Assembly: GCF_900103865.1 (NCBI RefSeq)
Contig: NZ_FNII01000003.1
Location: forward strand, 248,001 to 312,000
From: Vreelandella arcis
GTDB taxonomy: Bacteria; Pseudomonadota; Gammaproteobacteria; Pseudomonadales; Halomonadaceae
Reading direction: 5' to 3'
Length of the DNA: 64,000 nt
The position numbers were made by a program, and so were the translations under genes. Under the pieces are notes generated by a model. That model was not told the DNA's origin, made no database searches, and saw nothing but the letters and a program-made list of their open reading frames with translations. Below are positions 47,605-58,421 of the stretch, piece after piece (positions within the stretch are counted from its first letter, which is position 1; the number at the start of each line of letters is the position of its first letter).

Positions 47605-47654
47605 AGCGTTAACTTTCCTGTTGTTGAATCATTGAGTTTGACAAAATTGAAGCG

Positions 47655-48227
47655 TCAAAACGGCAGGTGTAGCGAGGCGCTGAGCGTATTCAGATGGTCG
47701 AGGGTTGGGGCGTCGATACGTTCGTACTCGAGGCGGCTGACCAGGCGATCAATGGTGAGGGTGGCGCCAAACCCCTGCGTCAGCGCGGTGCCGCTGTCGT
47801 CGATTTCCTGCGCCGGGCGATAGCTTTCACCGCGCCATTCGGTAAGCCCCGATTTGGCGTATACGCTGAATGACCCCATGCGTAGGCCGGCGACGACCGC
47901 ACCACCTAAACTGAGTGTGTCGATAATTAACGGGCTAATACTGGATGATATGGGGACTTCTTCGCTCTCGCGATAAGCCAGTTCAGCGCCGATATCCAAC
48001 TGGGGCAGTTGCCAAGGACTGAAGCCCGCTGAAAGACGAAAGCCACTGGTGTAACTGTCAATACTAGTGAGGTCGCTGCCTTCGAGGGTAACACCGTTAT
48101 CTAGTTGCAATAGCTCGCTGTGTGGCGAGGTATACGCCATGGCAGAGGCGGTCTCGTCAGCGAAGGCGCTGGCATAAGGGACGGCGCAGCAGAGTAAGGT
48201 GGTGCTTGCCAAGCGTTTCATTGGCAT
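47655..48227 (-). CDS. Small outer-membrane beta-barrel protein
   Basis: 190 residues with a signal peptide (about 1-23, ending ASAFA). The mature part alternates polar and hydrophobic residues and ends SASLHLPF; the terminal Phe is the usual outer-membrane assembly signal. It looks like an eight-stranded barrel of the OmpW/opacity type, but I cannot name a family. It is separated from the methyltransferase upstream by 39 bp on the same strand. Confidence 0.65.
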   Translation of the reverse strand: MPMKRLASTTLLCCAVPYASAFADETASAMAYTSPHSELLQLDNGVTLEGSDLTSIDSYTSGFRLSAGFSPWQLPQLDIGAELAYRESEEVPISSSISPLIIDTLSLGGAVVAGLRMGSFSVYAKSGLTEWRGESYRPAQEIDDSGTALTQGFGATLTIDRLVSRLEYERIDAPTLDHLNTLSASLHLPF

Positions 48228-48266
48228 CGTTTTACACCTAGCTAGAAGCGTAAATTAAAGGTAGAC

Positions 48267-49100
48267 CTATTGAGAGTAGCAACTAGCCTTGATTTCAACC
48301 AATTTAATTGCGCCGTTAGCTAAGTTTTCGACCAGGTGTTGGCCCATTGTCATAAAACGCTCGCCGAAGACCCACTTTGGCGAAAGCACGGCGGTATGCG
48401 GGGTTTGTTCTTTTTGCCGTTGGCGCTGCCGCCATTCAAGCGCTGTGTCGCTCCAGTCGTCAAGGTGTTGAATGGCAAAGCCTTTTGCTTCAAGTAGGTT
48501 GACCAGTGCTTGCTGGGTGAGTAGGTGGGAATGCTCCACCGACGCCGCCCACGGCACCGGGTAACGCAGGTTCTCTACATTTGGGCCACTGACCACTTCA
48601 TGCATTACCAGTTGGCCATTAGAACGCAGCACGCGTCTGCATTGGCTAATGACCGTGGCCGCATCGGGCATGTTGAGCAAACTGTGCTGAAATACCACGG
48701 CATCGAACGTCTTATCGCTAAAGGGCATCGCACAGGCGTCAGCGGTCACCCAGCTAAGCGCTGGGGCGTCCGGACTGTGCGCCAGTGAGGTAAGCGATTG
48801 GTTAAGGGCGTTAAATCGATGGGTGAGATCAAGTCCCACCATCTGATAGCCAAGGGCCGCGCCCTGGCGCATCAACCCGCCTAACCCCGAGCCAATGTCC
48901 AAGACGTGCGTCGACTCACCAGGGGTAACCAAGCTCAGCAACCTGGCTGATGCTTTCATGCCACCAATATGCAACTGATCCAATGGGGCGAGCTGGGGTA
49001 GTGTCGGGCCGCTAGGGTAATGAGCATGAATGTGATCCAGAACCTCGTGATCGAGAAGCGCCTGCTGGTAATGCGCCACGAGGGGCGAGTGGGAAGCCAT
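48267..49100 (-). CDS. Class I SAM-dependent methyltransferase
   Basis: 277 residues with the UbiE/SmtA-type fold: motif I VLDIGSGLGGLMRQGA (about residues 67-82), motif II acidic loop GLDLTHRF, and DAVVFQHSLLNMPD. Its substrate is not identifiable; sarcosine/dimethylglycine-like and quinone methyltransferases share this architecture. AAGGAG lies 6 bases before the ATG. It is between the liu operon and the small barrel gene, all on the minus strand. Confidence 0.85.
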   Translation of the reverse strand: MASHSPLVAHYQQALLDHEVLDHIHAHYPSGPTLPQLAPLDQLHIGGMKASARLLSLVTPGESTHVLDIGSGLGGLMRQGAALGYQMVGLDLTHRFNALNQSLTSLAHSPDAPALSWVTADACAMPFSDKTFDAVVFQHSLLNMPDAATVISQCRRVLRSNGQLVMHEVVSGPNVENLRYPVPWAASVEHSHLLTQQALVNLLEAKGFAIQHLDDWSDTALEWRQRQRQKEQTPHTAVLSPKWVFGERFMTMGQHLVENLANGAIKLVEIKASCYSQ

Positions 49101-49165
49101 GCTGTTCTCCTTAGCGAGCTAAACACGCCGACAAACCACCGGCGCGTTAGCACGTTGTTTTGCGC

Positions 49166-50860
49166 TTAGTCGTCTAGCCCTAGCTCCTGGATGGAAATTT
49201 CACGCATTTTAAATTTCTGAATTTTGCCGGTAACGGTCATCGGGAACTCGTCAACGAATTTGAAGTAGCGCGGAATTTTAAAGTGGGTGATCTTGCCCTT
49301 GCAGTACTCGCGTAACGCTTCCCCGGTGACGTCGTCGCCCGCAGTGCTGGTCAGTTTTACCCAGGCAATCAACTCTTCGCCGTACTTCTTGTCCGGTACG
49401 CCGGTTACCTGCACTTCAGAGATCGCCGGGTGGGCGTAAAGGAACTCTTCGATCTCTTTGGGATAAACGTTTTCCCCGCCGCGAATCACCATATCTTTGA
49501 TGCGCCCGACGATCTGGAGGTAGCCCTCTTCGTCCATGGTGGCCAGATCCCCGGTGTGCATCCAGCCCGCCTCGTCGATGGCTTCAGCCGTGGCTTTATC
49601 GTTGTTCCAGTACTTGAGCATCACGCTGTAGCCGCGGGTGCACAGCTCGCCAATTTCACCACGGGGCAGAATACCGCCGTTGCCGGGGTCGACAATTTTA
49701 CTTTCCAGGTGCGGCTGGGTACGGCCTACCGTGGAAACACGCTTTTCAATGCTGTCGTCGGCGCCGGTCTGGGTCGAAACGGGACTTGTCTCGGTCATGC
49801 CGTAGGCGATTTGCACGCCTTTCATGTTCATCTTGCTGATGACCTGCTTCATGATTTCCGCAGGGCAAATAGACCCCGCCATAATGCCGGTACGCAGCGT
49901 GGAGAAATCAGTGTTAGCGAAATCCGGGTGTTCGAGCTCGGCGATAAACATGGTGGGTACGCCATAAAGCGCCGTGGCTTTTTGTTCGTGTACCGCTTTG
50001 AGCACGTTGCCGGGGTCGAAGCCTTCATCCGGGTAGATCATCGCCGCGCCATGGGTCACACAGCCCAGGTTGCCCATCACCATGCCAAAGCAGTGGTACA
50101 ACGGTACCGGAATCACCAAGCGGTCTTCGCTGGTAAACCCCATGCTTTCGGCAACGAAGAAACCATTGTTGAGGATATTGTGATGGGAAAGCGTGGCGCC
50201 CTTGGGAAAGCCCGTGGTGCCCGAGGTGTACTGAATATTGATCGCGTCGTCGAACTGCAAAGTGGCTTGCAAGTCGTCCACGTCGGTTTGGCTAATCTGG
50301 GTGGATTGGTCCATCAGGTCGGCCCAGCGCCACATGCCGCTGTGCTTGTCAGTGCTTAAGTTAATCACGCACTCAAGCTCAGGGAGTTTTTGCGATATTA
50401 ATTTTCCTTCGGTGCAGGCTTTTAATTCTGGTGCAAGCTCATACAGCATGGCGGTGTAGTCAGAATTTTTGAAGCTGTTGGCCGTTACCAAAAAGCGCGC
50501 ACCGGATTGATTCAGCACGTACTCCAGCTCGTGGGTGCGGTAAGACGGGTTGATGTTGACCAATATGGCGCCAATTTTGGCCGTGGCAAATTGGGTTAGC
50601 GTCCATTCGCTGCAGTTGGGGGCCCAAATGCCCACCCGATCGCCTGTTTTAACGCCGATAGCCAGCAGGGCACGGGCACAGCGATTCACCTCTTCCTGAA
50701 GCTCTCGGTAGCGCCAGTGAATATTCTGATGTAACACAATCAGCGCGTCGTTATCGGGATACTGCGCGGCAATTTGGTCAAATTTATCGCCGATGGTCAT
50801 GCCCAGAAGCGGTTTGTCGGCGGTGCTGCTGGTGTAGCTGGGAAGGATAGGTGATGCCAT
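49166..50860 (-). CDS. AMP-binding acyl-CoA synthetase of the liu operon
   Basis: Activates a carboxylic acid to its CoA ester through an acyl-AMP. Motifs: [16 protein letters not shown] (AMP/ATP loop), [50 protein letters not shown] hinge, and the catalytic Lys near the end ([11 protein letters not shown]). Length is 564 residues. As last gene of the liu operon it probably acts on short or branched-chain acids such as isovalerate or methylcrotonate, though a medium-chain FadD role is possible. GGAG precedes the ATG. Confidence 0.88.
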   Translation of the reverse strand: MASPILPSYTSSTADKPLLGMTIGDKFDQIAAQYPDNDALIVLHQNIHWRYRELQEEVNRCARALLAIGVKTGDRVGIWAPNCSEWTLTQFATAKIGAILVNINPSYRTHELEYVLNQSGARFLVTANSFKNSDYTAMLYELAPELKACTEGKLISQKLPELECVINLSTDKHSGMWRWADLMDQSTQISQTDVDDLQATLQFDDAINIQYTSGTTGFPKGATLSHHNILNNGFFVAESMGFTSEDRLVIPVPLYHCFGMVMGNLGCVTHGAAMIYPDEGFDPGNVLKAVHEQKATALYGVPTMFIAELEHPDFANTDFSTLRTGIMAGSICPAEIMKQVISKMNMKGVQIAYGMTETSPVSTQTGADDSIEKRVSTVGRTQPHLESKIVDPGNGGILPRGEIGELCTRGYSVMLKYWNNDKATAEAIDEAGWMHTGDLATMDEEGYLQIVGRIKDMVIRGGENVYPKEIEEFLYAHPAISEVQVTGVPDKKYGEELIAWVKLTSTAGDDVTGEALREYCKGKITHFKIPRYFKFVDEFPMTVTGKIQKFKMREISIQELGLDD

Positions 50861-50922
50861 GATATGTCTCTCCGATGTCTTTTTCTTATCCGAACGGGTA
50901 AGCAGCGTTGGTTTGTTGATTG

Positions 50923-51831
50923 TTATGAGCTAACGCGGCCTTTTGCCAAGGCGACTTTGGAACTGGGCTTACGCCCCAGTTCGCCAGTAATCCAGTAGCC
51001 GGTATCAATGATGGCTTGTAGGTTGATCCCGGTATCAATGCCGAGTCCTGCCAATAGATAGAGCACGTCTTCTGTCGCCACATTGCCCGACGCGCCCTTG
51101 GCATAGGGGCAGCCGCCCAGACCGGCAGTGGCGGCATCAATCACGCTAACGCCTTCTTCCAGCACGGCGTAAAGGTTCGCCAATGCCATGCCGTAGGTGT
51201 CGTGGAAGTGGGCAGCGAGGTGCTCAATTGGCACGTACTGGCGGGTTGCTTCAATCATACGTTTGGCGGCCAACGGGGTGCCGACGCCAATGGTGTCGCC
51301 CAGCGATATTTCGTAGCAGCCCATGTCATAAAGCGCTTTGGCGACGTTGGCCACTTGGCTGGGGACAATATCGCCTTCGTAGGGGCAGCCCAGCACGCAG
51401 GAGACATAGCCGCGTACCCGCACACCGGCCTCTTGGGCGCGCTTAAGCACCGGTTCAAAGCGTGCTAGTGACTCGGCAATCGAGCAGTTGATGTTTTTCT
51501 GCGAAAAAGCTTCCGAGGCGGCACCGAATACGGCTACTTCCTCAACGCCAACCGCGAGGGCGTTCTCCAGCCCTTTGAGGTTGGGCGTTAACGCCGAATA
51601 CACCACGCTGGGCTCTCGCGTGAGGCCCCGCATTACCTCGGCGGCGTCACCCATTTGCGGCACCCACTTGGGTGATACGAAGCTGGCCGCTTCGATATGG
51701 CCAATGCCTGCGTTGGCGAGTCGCTCAATCAACTCAATTTTAGTGGCAGTGGGTACCGGGTCGCCCGGCTCGTTTTGCAAGCCGTCCCGTGGGGCCATTT
51801 CAAACAGTTTGACGGACGTAGGCAGTGCCAT
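50923..51831 (-). CDS. liuE: Hydroxymethylglutaryl-CoA lyase
   Basis: Last step of leucine breakdown: HMG-CoA gives acetoacetate and acetyl-CoA. TIM-barrel family motifs include [13 protein letters not shown] near the start (catalytic Arg and Asp), [25 protein letters not shown], and the signature [19 protein letters not shown] with the catalytic Cys. Length 302 residues, normal. It starts 11 bp after liuD. Confidence 0.95.
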   Translation of the reverse strand: MALPTSVKLFEMAPRDGLQNEPGDPVPTATKIELIERLANAGIGHIEAASFVSPKWVPQMGDAAEVMRGLTREPSVVYSALTPNLKGLENALAVGVEEVAVFGAASEAFSQKNINCSIAESLARFEPVLKRAQEAGVRVRGYVSCVLGCPYEGDIVPSQVANVAKALYDMGCYEISLGDTIGVGTPLAAKRMIEATRQYVPIEHLAAHFHDTYGMALANLYAVLEEGVSVIDAATAGLGGCPYAKGASGNVATEDVLYLLAGLGIDTGINLQAIIDTGYWITGELGRKPSSKVALAKGRVSS

Positions 51832-51842
51832 AAGAGGGGCTC

Positions 51843-53924
51843 CTATTCGCTGGCCGCAAAGTCGAGCAATACATTGCCTTGGGTGACGGTGTCGCCGGCC
51901 TGGAAGTGGAACGTCTCCACGCTGCCATCGGCGGGAGCGGTCATGGTGTGTTCCATCTTCATGGCTTCCATAACCATTAGCGGTATGCCTTTCTCGACGA
52001 CAACGCCAGGTTCCACCAGTAGGGCAACGACGGTGCCGTTCATGGGCGCAGTGAGGGTGGACTCGGCTTCGTGGTGGCCGTGATCAATGGCATCTATACG
52101 CCGCCAGAAAAGGCGCGTTTCGCCGCTAGGATCGGCCATGACCACCACGTGGCCATCGCGACGTGCCTGAAGCCGGCGGCGGTGGCCGTCCAGCGTGACC
52201 GCTACCGCATCTCCGGTGAGCGGCTGCAGGCTAGCGGTGAGGGTTTCGTTGCCGATGGTGAGGTTCCATAACGGCTCGCCAGCGCTGCGTTTACCTTCGA
52301 CGATGACCACTGACTCATCGCTATCTGCGGCCTGTACGTTCGCGGGGTCGCAGAGCGCGATGCGAATGGTATGCGGCGCATTCAAGCGGAAGCCGTCGTG
52401 GCGATCCCAGGGCGAGTCGCTTTCGCATTCTTGCGCTAGTTGGTTCAGGCCAATCAGCGCGGCGCTGGCGTAGTCTTCCCGGCTATAGGTGCGGGGAGCG
52501 AACAGCGTGTCTTCATTGCGTTCAATAAAACGCGTATCCAGCTCCACGTTCTTAAAGCCGGGGTGGGTTGCCAAGCGCATCAGAAAGGCGCGGTTGGTCA
52601 CCACGCCTTGTACGTCTAAGGCGGCCAACGCGCGGTTAAGTGTGGCCAGCGCCGCGTCGCGGTCTACGCCGTGAACAATCAGCTTGGCGAGCATCGGGTC
52701 GTAGTGCATCGACACCGTATCGCCGCTTTCCACGCCGCTGTCCAGGCGTACTTGATCGGGGCTTAGGCCAGCGCCTTCCAAATCCAGTGCAAAGCGGGTG
52801 AGCAGGCCGGTGGCGGGTAGAAAATCCTGATCCGGGTCTTCAGCGTAAATGCGCGCCTCAAAGCTGTGGCCGGTGATCGTCAACTCATCTTGTGTGCAAG
52901 GCAGCGGTTCGCCCATGGCTATGCGCAGCTGCCACTCGACCAAATCCTGGCCGGTGATCATTTCGGTAACCGGGTGTTCGACCTGGAGGCGAGTGTTCAT
53001 CTCCATAAAGAAGAAGGAACCATCCGCGTCTAGAAGGAATTCGACGGTACCCGCGCCCACGTAGCCGATCTCTTGGGCGGCGCGCACCGCGGCGTCCCCC
53101 ATGGCTCGGCGCAGATCCGGCGTCATGCCGGGAGCAGGCGCTTCTTCGATCACTTTTTGATGGCGGCGCTGCACGCTGCAGTCGCGCTCAAACAGGTAAA
53201 CGCCGTTGCCGTGACGGTCGCAGAACACCTGTACTTCCACGTGGCGGGGCTGCACCAGGTATTTCTCGATCAGCATGCGATCGTCACCGAAGGCAGCTTT
53301 GGACTCGCGGCGGCAGCCGTCTAGTGCCGTCTGAAAATCCTCGCCACTGTCCACCACGCGCATACCTTTACCGCCGCCGCCTGCGCTTGCTTTGAGCATC
53401 ACCGGGTAGCCGATCTTATCGGCCTCTGAACGCAGCAGAGCATCATCCTGGGCGTCGCCGTGATAGCCGGGAACCAATGGCACGCCCGCATTGGACATGC
53501 GTTCCTTGGCGGCGGATTTATCGCCCATGGCGGCAATCGCCGAGGCGGGTGGGCCGACAAAGGTAATGCCTGCGTGCTCAAGCGCTTTAACGAAGCTGCC
53601 ATTCTCGGAAAGAAAGCCGTAGCCGGGGTGAATCGCGCCGGTTCCGGTGCGCTTGGCGGCGTCAATTACCGCATCGATATTGAGGTAGCTTTCCCGTGCG
53701 GCGGCGGGGCCTAAGCGCACGGCTTCGTCGGCTTCGCGCACGTGGCGGGCGGTGGCATCAGCATCGGAGTAAACCGCCACGGTTTTTAAGCCCATGCGGC
53801 GGGCGGTTCGCATCACACGACAGGCGATTTCACCGCGGTTGGCGACCAGCAGGGTGTCAAAAGGCGTCGTACGAGCGGCGTTTTCGGCTTTCTCGTTTTT
53901 TTCAATAGTAGGCGAGTGACTCAT
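51843..53924 (-). CDS. liuD: Methylcrotonoyl-CoA carboxylase, biotin-containing alpha subunit
   Basis: Biotin carboxylase and biotin carrier of 3-methylcrotonyl-CoA carboxylase. The N-terminal biotin carboxylase domain ([33 protein letters not shown]) includes the ATP-grasp loop [12 protein letters not shown] and [14 protein letters not shown]. The C-terminal biotinyl domain carries the biotin Lys K656 in MEAMKMEH. Length 693 residues. The order next to liuB, liuC and liuE separates it from propionyl- or acetyl-CoA carboxylases. Start overlaps liuC by 4 bp. Confidence 0.94.
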   Translation of the reverse strand: MSHSPTIEKNEKAENAARTTPFDTLLVANRGEIACRVMRTARRMGLKTVAVYSDADATARHVREADEAVRLGPAAARESYLNIDAVIDAAKRTGTGAIHPGYGFLSENGSFVKALEHAGITFVGPPASAIAAMGDKSAAKERMSNAGVPLVPGYHGDAQDDALLRSEADKIGYPVMLKASAGGGGKGMRVVDSGEDFQTALDGCRRESKAAFGDDRMLIEKYLVQPRHVEVQVFCDRHGNGVYLFERDCSVQRRHQKVIEEAPAPGMTPDLRRAMGDAAVRAAQEIGYVGAGTVEFLLDADGSFFFMEMNTRLQVEHPVTEMITGQDLVEWQLRIAMGEPLPCTQDELTITGHSFEARIYAEDPDQDFLPATGLLTRFALDLEGAGLSPDQVRLDSGVESGDTVSMHYDPMLAKLIVHGVDRDAALATLNRALAALDVQGVVTNRAFLMRLATHPGFKNVELDTRFIERNEDTLFAPRTYSREDYASAALIGLNQLAQECESDSPWDRHDGFRLNAPHTIRIALCDPANVQAADSDESVVIVEGKRSAGEPLWNLTIGNETLTASLQPLTGDAVAVTLDGHRRRLQARRDGHVVVMADPSGETRLFWRRIDAIDHGHHEAESTLTAPMNGTVVALLVEPGVVVEKGIPLMVMEAMKMEHTMTAPADGSVETFHFQAGDTVTQGNVLLDFAASE

Positions 53925-54745
53925 GAGCGACGCTCCGAAGCGTGGGGTGTGTTGTTGATGTCGGCCCAGGCGGGGCGGCGCTTTTCAAAAAAACTGGCTA
54001 ACCCCTCTTGGCCCTCTTGGCTTACCCGCAGCTTGCCGATCACTTGGCAGGTGTGCTCGCGGGTAGCCTCGCTGTCCGGCGCTTGGGCTACGCTTGCCAG
54101 CAACGCTTTGGTGGCGCGTTGGGCTTGGGGGGAACCTTTCTGCAGCGTTGTCAGCATGGCGTCGACCGCGCTATCCAACGCATCGTGTTCCACTACCTGG
54201 TGGACTAAACCGAGGGCGAGGGCTAGTTGGGCGTCCATTACTTCGGCTGTTAATGCATAGCGGCGCATCTGCCGTTCGCCCAGCGCACGCTGGACGTAGG
54301 GGCTAATCACCGCAGGTGATAGGCCAATGTTGACTTCCGAGAGGCAGAATTTGGCTTTACCCGAGGCGATCACGACGTCGCAGCAGGCGGCTAGGCCCAC
54401 CGCGCCGCCAAAGGCAGCGCCTTGAACGCGGCACAGCGTAGGGCAGGGCAGCGTATCCAAGCCGTGCATCAGCGCGGCCAGTTTGCGGGAATCGGCGAGG
54501 TTGCCTTTCAGGTCGTAATCGACCATGCGCTTCATCCAGTTTAAATCCGCACCCGCCGAGAAGCTTTTACCTTCCGAGCCCAGCACCACCACGCGGACAT
54601 CGCCCGCGTCAGCGAGGGCATGTAGCTGATCAAGATGCCCGTTCAATTCGGCGATCAGGCTGTCGTCAAAGGCGTTATGCACCTCGGGCCGGTTTAGCAT
54701 TAGCCAAGCGACGCTGTTTTCAATATGCAGTGTTGAATAAGCCAT
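53921..54745 (-). CDS. liuC: Methylglutaconyl-CoA hydratase (enoyl-CoA hydratase family)
   Basis: Crotonase-fold enzyme hydrating 3-methylglutaconyl-CoA to HMG-CoA, by position. Oxyanion-hole segments are GKSFSAGADLNWM and CRVQGAAFGGAVGLAACCD. Length 274 residues from ATG 54745, which follows a G-rich ribosome site by about 8 bases; the 16 residues upstream overlap liuB and are unlikely to be translated. Substrate assignment comes from the operon, not from sequence alone. Confidence 0.9.
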   Translation of the reverse strand: MAYSTLHIENSVAWLMLNRPEVHNAFDDSLIAELNGHLDQLHALADAGDVRVVVLGSEGKSFSAGADLNWMKRMVDYDLKGNLADSRKLAALMHGLDTLPCPTLCRVQGAAFGGAVGLAACCDVVIASGKAKFCLSEVNIGLSPAVISPYVQRALGERQMRRYALTAEVMDAQLALALGLVHQVVEHDALDSAVDAMLTTLQKGSPQAQRATKALLASVAQAPDSEATREHTCQVIGKLRVSQEGQEGLASFFEKRRPAWADINNTPHASERRS

Positions 54746-54758
54746 GATGATTGCCCCC

Positions 54759-56366
54759 CTACATTCGGAACACGCCAAAGCGTGTCTCTTCAATCTCGGC
54801 GTTCATAGCAGCCGCTAACGACAGACCGAGCACATCGCGGGTTTGCAGCGGATCAATCACACCGTCATCCCACAGCCGAGCGCTGGCGTAATGAGGGTGG
54901 CCCTGGTGCTCGTACTGCTCACGGGTAGGTTGTTTGAAGGCTTCTTCTTCCTGCGGCGTCCATTCGCGGCCTTCGCGCTCGTACTGCTCGCGTTTTACCT
55001 GGGACAGCACGCCCGCCGCCTGTTCGCCCCCCATCACTGAAATACGCGCGTTGGGCCACATAAACAATAGGTTCGGGTCATAGGCGCGACCGCACATGCC
55101 GTAGTTACCGGCGCCAAAACTACCGCCAATCAATACGGTGTATTTGGGCACCTTGGCGCAGGCCACGGCGGTGACCAGCTTGGCGCCGTGCTTGGCAATG
55201 CCTTCGTGCTCGTACTTGGAGCCGACCATAAAGCCGGTAATGTTCTGCAGGAATATCAGCGGAATCTTGCGCTGTGCGCACAGCTCGATGAAGTGAGCAC
55301 CTTTCACGGCACTTTCAGAAAACAGCACACCGTTGTTAGCCACAATGCCCACCGGGTAACCATGGATATGGGCAAAGCCGGTGACTAGCGTATCGCCGTA
55401 ATAGCGTTTGAATTCGTCAAAGCCCGAGTTGTCGACGATACGGCCAATCACTTCGCGGACGTCGTAAGGTTTTTTAAGATCCGTGCCAACAATGCCGTAT
55501 AGCTCTGATGGGTCGAGCTTGGGCGGTTTGGGTGCCTGCATGGCCAGTTGGCCGCGCTTTTGCCAGTTGAGGCGCGATACGCAGGCGCGAGCCAGCTGCA
55601 GCGCGTGGGCGTCGTTTTCCGCGTAGTGGTCGGCCACACCGCTGACTTTGGCGTGAACATCCGCGCCGCCCAGGTCTTCAGCGCTGATGCTTTCGCCGGT
55701 GGCGGCTTTTACCAAGGGCGGGCCGCCGAGGAAAATCGTGCCTTGCTCTTTGACGATGATCGATTCATCGGCCATGGCGGGCACGTAGGCGCCGCCTGCG
55801 GTACAGGAGCCCATCACGACGGCAATTTGCGGAATGCCCTCGGCGGACATGGTCGCTTGGTTGTAGAAGATACGCCCGAAGTGGTCGCGGTCGGGGAAGA
55901 CCTCATCCTGGCGGGGCAGAAAGGCGCCGCCGGAATCGACCAGATAAATACACGGCAGGCGGTGCTTGCGGGCGATTTCCTGGGCGCGCAGGTGCTTTTT
56001 GACCGTTAGCGGAAAATAGGTGCCGCCTTTGACCGTGGCGTCGTTGGCGACAATCACGCATTCAACGCCGGAAACGCGGCCGATGCCGGTGACCACACCC
56101 GCCGCGGGTATGTCGCTTTCATATACGTGATGAGCGGCCAGCGCGGAAAACTCTAAAAACGGCGAGCCTTCATCGATTAAATGATCGATGCGGTCACGGA
56201 CAAACAGCTTGCCCCGGCTTTCGTGTCGCTCGCGGGCTTTGGCGCCGCCGCCTTGGGCAACCGCTGCGGTAAGTTCGCGCAGCTTGCTGACTTCACTCAG
56301 CATCGATGCTTCGTTGGCTTGAAAGACGTCGCTGCGCGGGTTGATTTGGCTATTGATAGTGCTCAT
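54759..56366 (-). CDS. liuB: Methylcrotonoyl-CoA carboxylase, beta subunit
   Basis: Carboxyltransferase subunit that passes CO2 from biotin to 3-methylcrotonyl-CoA. Glycine-rich crotonase-type segments are [31 protein letters not shown] and [35 protein letters not shown] lies between. With the ATG at 56366 the protein has 535 residues, the normal MCC beta size; 14 extra upstream residues run into the liuA end. Ten bp separate it from liuA. Confidence 0.94.
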   Translation of the reverse strand: MSTINSQINPRSDVFQANEASMLSEVSKLRELTAAVAQGGGAKARERHESRGKLFVRDRIDHLIDEGSPFLEFSALAAHHVYESDIPAAGVVTGIGRVSGVECVIVANDATVKGGTYFPLTVKKHLRAQEIARKHRLPCIYLVDSGGAFLPRQDEVFPDRDHFGRIFYNQATMSAEGIPQIAVVMGSCTAGGAYVPAMADESIIVKEQGTIFLGGPPLVKAATGESISAEDLGGADVHAKVSGVADHYAENDAHALQLARACVSRLNWQKRGQLAMQAPKPPKLDPSELYGIVGTDLKKPYDVREVIGRIVDNSGFDEFKRYYGDTLVTGFAHIHGYPVGIVANNGVLFSESAVKGAHFIELCAQRKIPLIFLQNITGFMVGSKYEHEGIAKHGAKLVTAVACAKVPKYTVLIGGSFGAGNYGMCGRAYDPNLLFMWPNARISVMGGEQAAGVLSQVKREQYEREGREWTPQEEEAFKQPTREQYEHQGHPHYASARLWDDGVIDPLQTRDVLGLSLAAAMNAEIEETRFGVFRM

Positions 56367-56376
56367 AACGCGACCC

Positions 56377-57552
56377 TTACTTACTTTCGTTAAAGAGTTC
56401 GCGGCCAATCAACATCCGCCGAATCTCGCTGGTGCCCGCGCCGATTTCATACAGCTTGGCATCGCGCAGCAGTCGACCGGTGGGGTATTCGTTGATATAG
56501 CCGTTACCGCCGAGCAGTTGGATAGCGTCCAGCGCGACTTGGGTGGCTTTTTCCGCACAGTACAAAATCACCCCGGCGGCATCTTTGCGCGAGGTCTGGC
56601 CGCGATCGCAGGCACCGGCGACGGCATATAAATAAGCGCGGCAGGCGTTGAGCGTGGTGTACATATCGGCGACCTTGCCCTGAACCAGTTGGAATTCGCC
56701 AATTGACTGATTGAACTGCTTGCGCTCGTGAATGTAGGGCACTACGACGTCCATGGCGGCCTGCATGATGCCGATGGGGCCTGCCGCGAGCACGGTGCGC
56801 TCGTAGTCGAGCCCGCCCATCAGTACGCGCACGCCCTTGCCTTCATCACCAAGAATGTTTTCGGCGGGCACTTTGCAGTCCTGAAACACCAGTTCGCAGG
56901 TGTTGGAGCCGCGCATGCCCAGCTTGTCGAGCTTCTGGGCGGTTGAGAAACCGGGCATGCCTTTTTCGATAATAAACGCCGTGATGCCTTTGGAACCGGC
57001 GTCCGGGTCGGTTTTGGCGTACACCACCAGCACATCGGCATCGGGGCCGTTGGTGATCCACATCTTATTGCCGTTGAGGATGTAATGGTCGCCGTCTTTT
57101 TTGGCCCGCAATTGCATAGACACCACGTCGGATCCTGCGCCGGGTTCGGACATGGCCAACGCGCCGACATGGTCACCACTCATTAACTTGGGCAGGTACT
57201 TGGCTTTTTGCTCGGCGGAGGCGTTGATCTTGATCTGGTTCACGCACAGGTTGGAGTGCGCGCCATAAGATAGCGCGACGGAAGCGCTGGCCCGAGAAAT
57301 CTCCTCCATGGCAACGCAGTGAGCGAGATAACCCATGCCGCTGCCGCCGTCTTCTTCGGAAACGGTAATCCCCAGCAAGCCCATATCGCCAAATTTTTTC
57401 CATAAGTCATTGGGAAACTCATTGGCCTGGTCGATCTCGGCGGCGCGGGGGGCAATTTCGCTGGCGGCGAAGGCGTTGACCTGCTCGCGCAGCATATTCA
57501 GTTCGTCATCAAGGCCATAATTGAGTTCTGAGTAGTGTGAAAACATGGTCAA
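56377..57552 (-). CDS. liuA: Isovaleryl-CoA dehydrogenase
   Basis: FAD enzyme oxidising isovaleryl-CoA to 3-methylcrotonyl-CoA. The catalytic Glu is E251 in [14 protein letters not shown], the position special to isovaleryl-CoA dehydrogenases, while the usual Glu site near the C-terminus reads [12 protein letters not shown] with Gly. [14 protein letters not shown] and [22 protein letters not shown] are family motifs. Length 391 residues. First structural gene after liuR. Confidence 0.95.
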   Translation of the reverse strand: MTMFSHYSELNYGLDDELNMLREQVNAFAASEIAPRAAEIDQANEFPNDLWKKFGDMGLLGITVSEEDGGSGMGYLAHCVAMEEISRASASVALSYGAHSNLCVNQIKINASAEQKAKYLPKLMSGDHVGALAMSEPGAGSDVVSMQLRAKKDGDHYILNGNKMWITNGPDADVLVVYAKTDPDAGSKGITAFIIEKGMPGFSTAQKLDKLGMRGSNTCELVFQDCKVPAENILGDEGKGVRVLMGGLDYERTVLAAGPIGIMQAAMDVVVPYIHERKQFNQSIGEFQLVQGKVADMYTTLNACRAYLYAVAGACDRGQTSRKDAAGVILYCAEKATQVALDAIQLLGGNGYINEYPTGRLLRDAKLYEIGAGTSEIRRMLIGRELFNESK

Positions 57553-57590
57553 TCACCTGTTGTTAGTCTTGCTGGCGGTATGGAGCCGAG

Positions 57591-58040
57591 TCAGTGCATG
57601 GTGGTGGAGGAGGGCGATGCTTGATCCGGTGATTCGGGATTTTCTTCTTCTCTTTGTGTCTGATGAAGCTCTTCCAGGGCTTGGCGGCAGCGAATTTCTG
57701 CGCTTTCAAGCTCAAGTTGCACCATGGTGATGTCTTTCATTTGCTGATCGAGGGCTGATCGACGTTCGGCAATCTTGCTGAGCATTAAATGCAGCTGCTT
57801 TTTGCTGCCGCTGCGGGTTTCATCCCAAAGCTCGAAAAGCTCGCGGATTTCGGCCAGTGAAAACCCAAGGCGTTTGCCACGAATGGTCAGTTTGAGGCGC
57901 ACCCGGTCTTTGCTGCTGTAGACCCGGGTTTGCCCGCGGCGAGTTGGGTGAAGCAGCTCTTGATCCTCGTAAAAACGAATACTGCGGGTGGTTAAATCAA
58001 ACTCATTGGCCAGTTCGCTGATCGAGTAAGTTTTGCTCAT
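57591..58040 (-). CDS. liuR: MerR family regulator LiuR
   Basis: Regulator of leucine/isovalerate catabolism, 149 residues. The MerR HTH lies at residues 5-50 (YSISELANEFDLTTRSIRFYEDQELLHPTRRGQTRVYSSKDRVRL), followed by a coiled-coil dimer helix and an acidic, Ser/Pro-rich tail. No metal-binding Cys pattern is seen, fitting an acyl-CoA-responsive LiuR. It heads the operon, 38 bp before liuA, and a perfect LiuR-type palindrome lies 63-78 bp upstream. Confidence 0.92.
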   Translation of the reverse strand: MSKTYSISELANEFDLTTRSIRFYEDQELLHPTRRGQTRVYSSKDRVRLKLTIRGKRLGFSLAEIRELFELWDETRSGSKKQLHLMLSKIAERRSALDQQMKDITMVQLELESAEIRCRQALEELHQTQREEENPESPDQASPSSTTMH

Positions 58041-58102
58041 AGTGACTTTTCTCTGAAATAGGACATGCCCCTATGGAACACTGACCATGAGGCTAAAACA
58101 AG

Positions 58103-58118
58103 TTTACGTTAACGTAAA
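58103..58118. promoter_or_regulatory. LiuR box 1 (liuR promoter)
   Basis: TTTACGTTAACGTAAA is a perfect 16-bp palindrome of the form described for LiuR sites (TTnACGTnnACGTnAA). It lies 63 bp before the liuR start codon, inside the expected promoter. Confidence 0.8.
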
Positions 58119-58269
58119 GCAATTGTTGTCCGTTGCTGCTTGGCATTGTAGTTTCCTAAATAACTGAAATTAATCTATTTATAGAGCTATTCGGATAGCT
58201 TTCTCTGTGTCCGTAGACCAAAGTTGTAATTGTAATCACCTAAGAGAGATTGCTAGTTTGCATCTACAC

Positions 58270-58285
58270 CTTACGTTCAGGTAAG
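58270..58285. promoter_or_regulatory. LiuR box 2 (importer side)
   Basis: CTTACGTTCAGGTAAG matches box 1 at 12 of 16 positions and keeps the dyad outline, with one half degenerate. It lies 137 bp before the first importer gene. Confidence 0.5.
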
Positions 58286-58421
58286 GATGCGTTGCCGGCT
58301 AACGACTTCCGTTCTTTAGGAAAGAGGCTGGTATAGAGGAGTCACTGATCAACGCGATGAGCGCTATCGTTAGACAAGGTCTCCCGAGTCAGCACAAGAA
58401 CAACAAGAGGCTTACCACTTC

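Larger units (their letters stand above)
58041..58421. other. Divergent promoter region between liuR and the Liv-type importer
   Basis: 381 bp of AT-rich DNA with no gene. It holds two LiuR-type palindromes (annotated separately), one near liuR and one nearer the importer, consistent with joint control of both divergent units. Confidence 0.7.

Noticed and set aside
49430..50359. Plus-strand frame of 309 codons opposite the acyl-CoA synthetase
   Set aside because: The reverse strand encodes a complete AMP-binding enzyme; this frame has no family features.
54746..54793. 16-residue upstream extension of LiuC
   Set aside because: It lies within the liuB end; a G-rich ribosome site supports ATG 54745.
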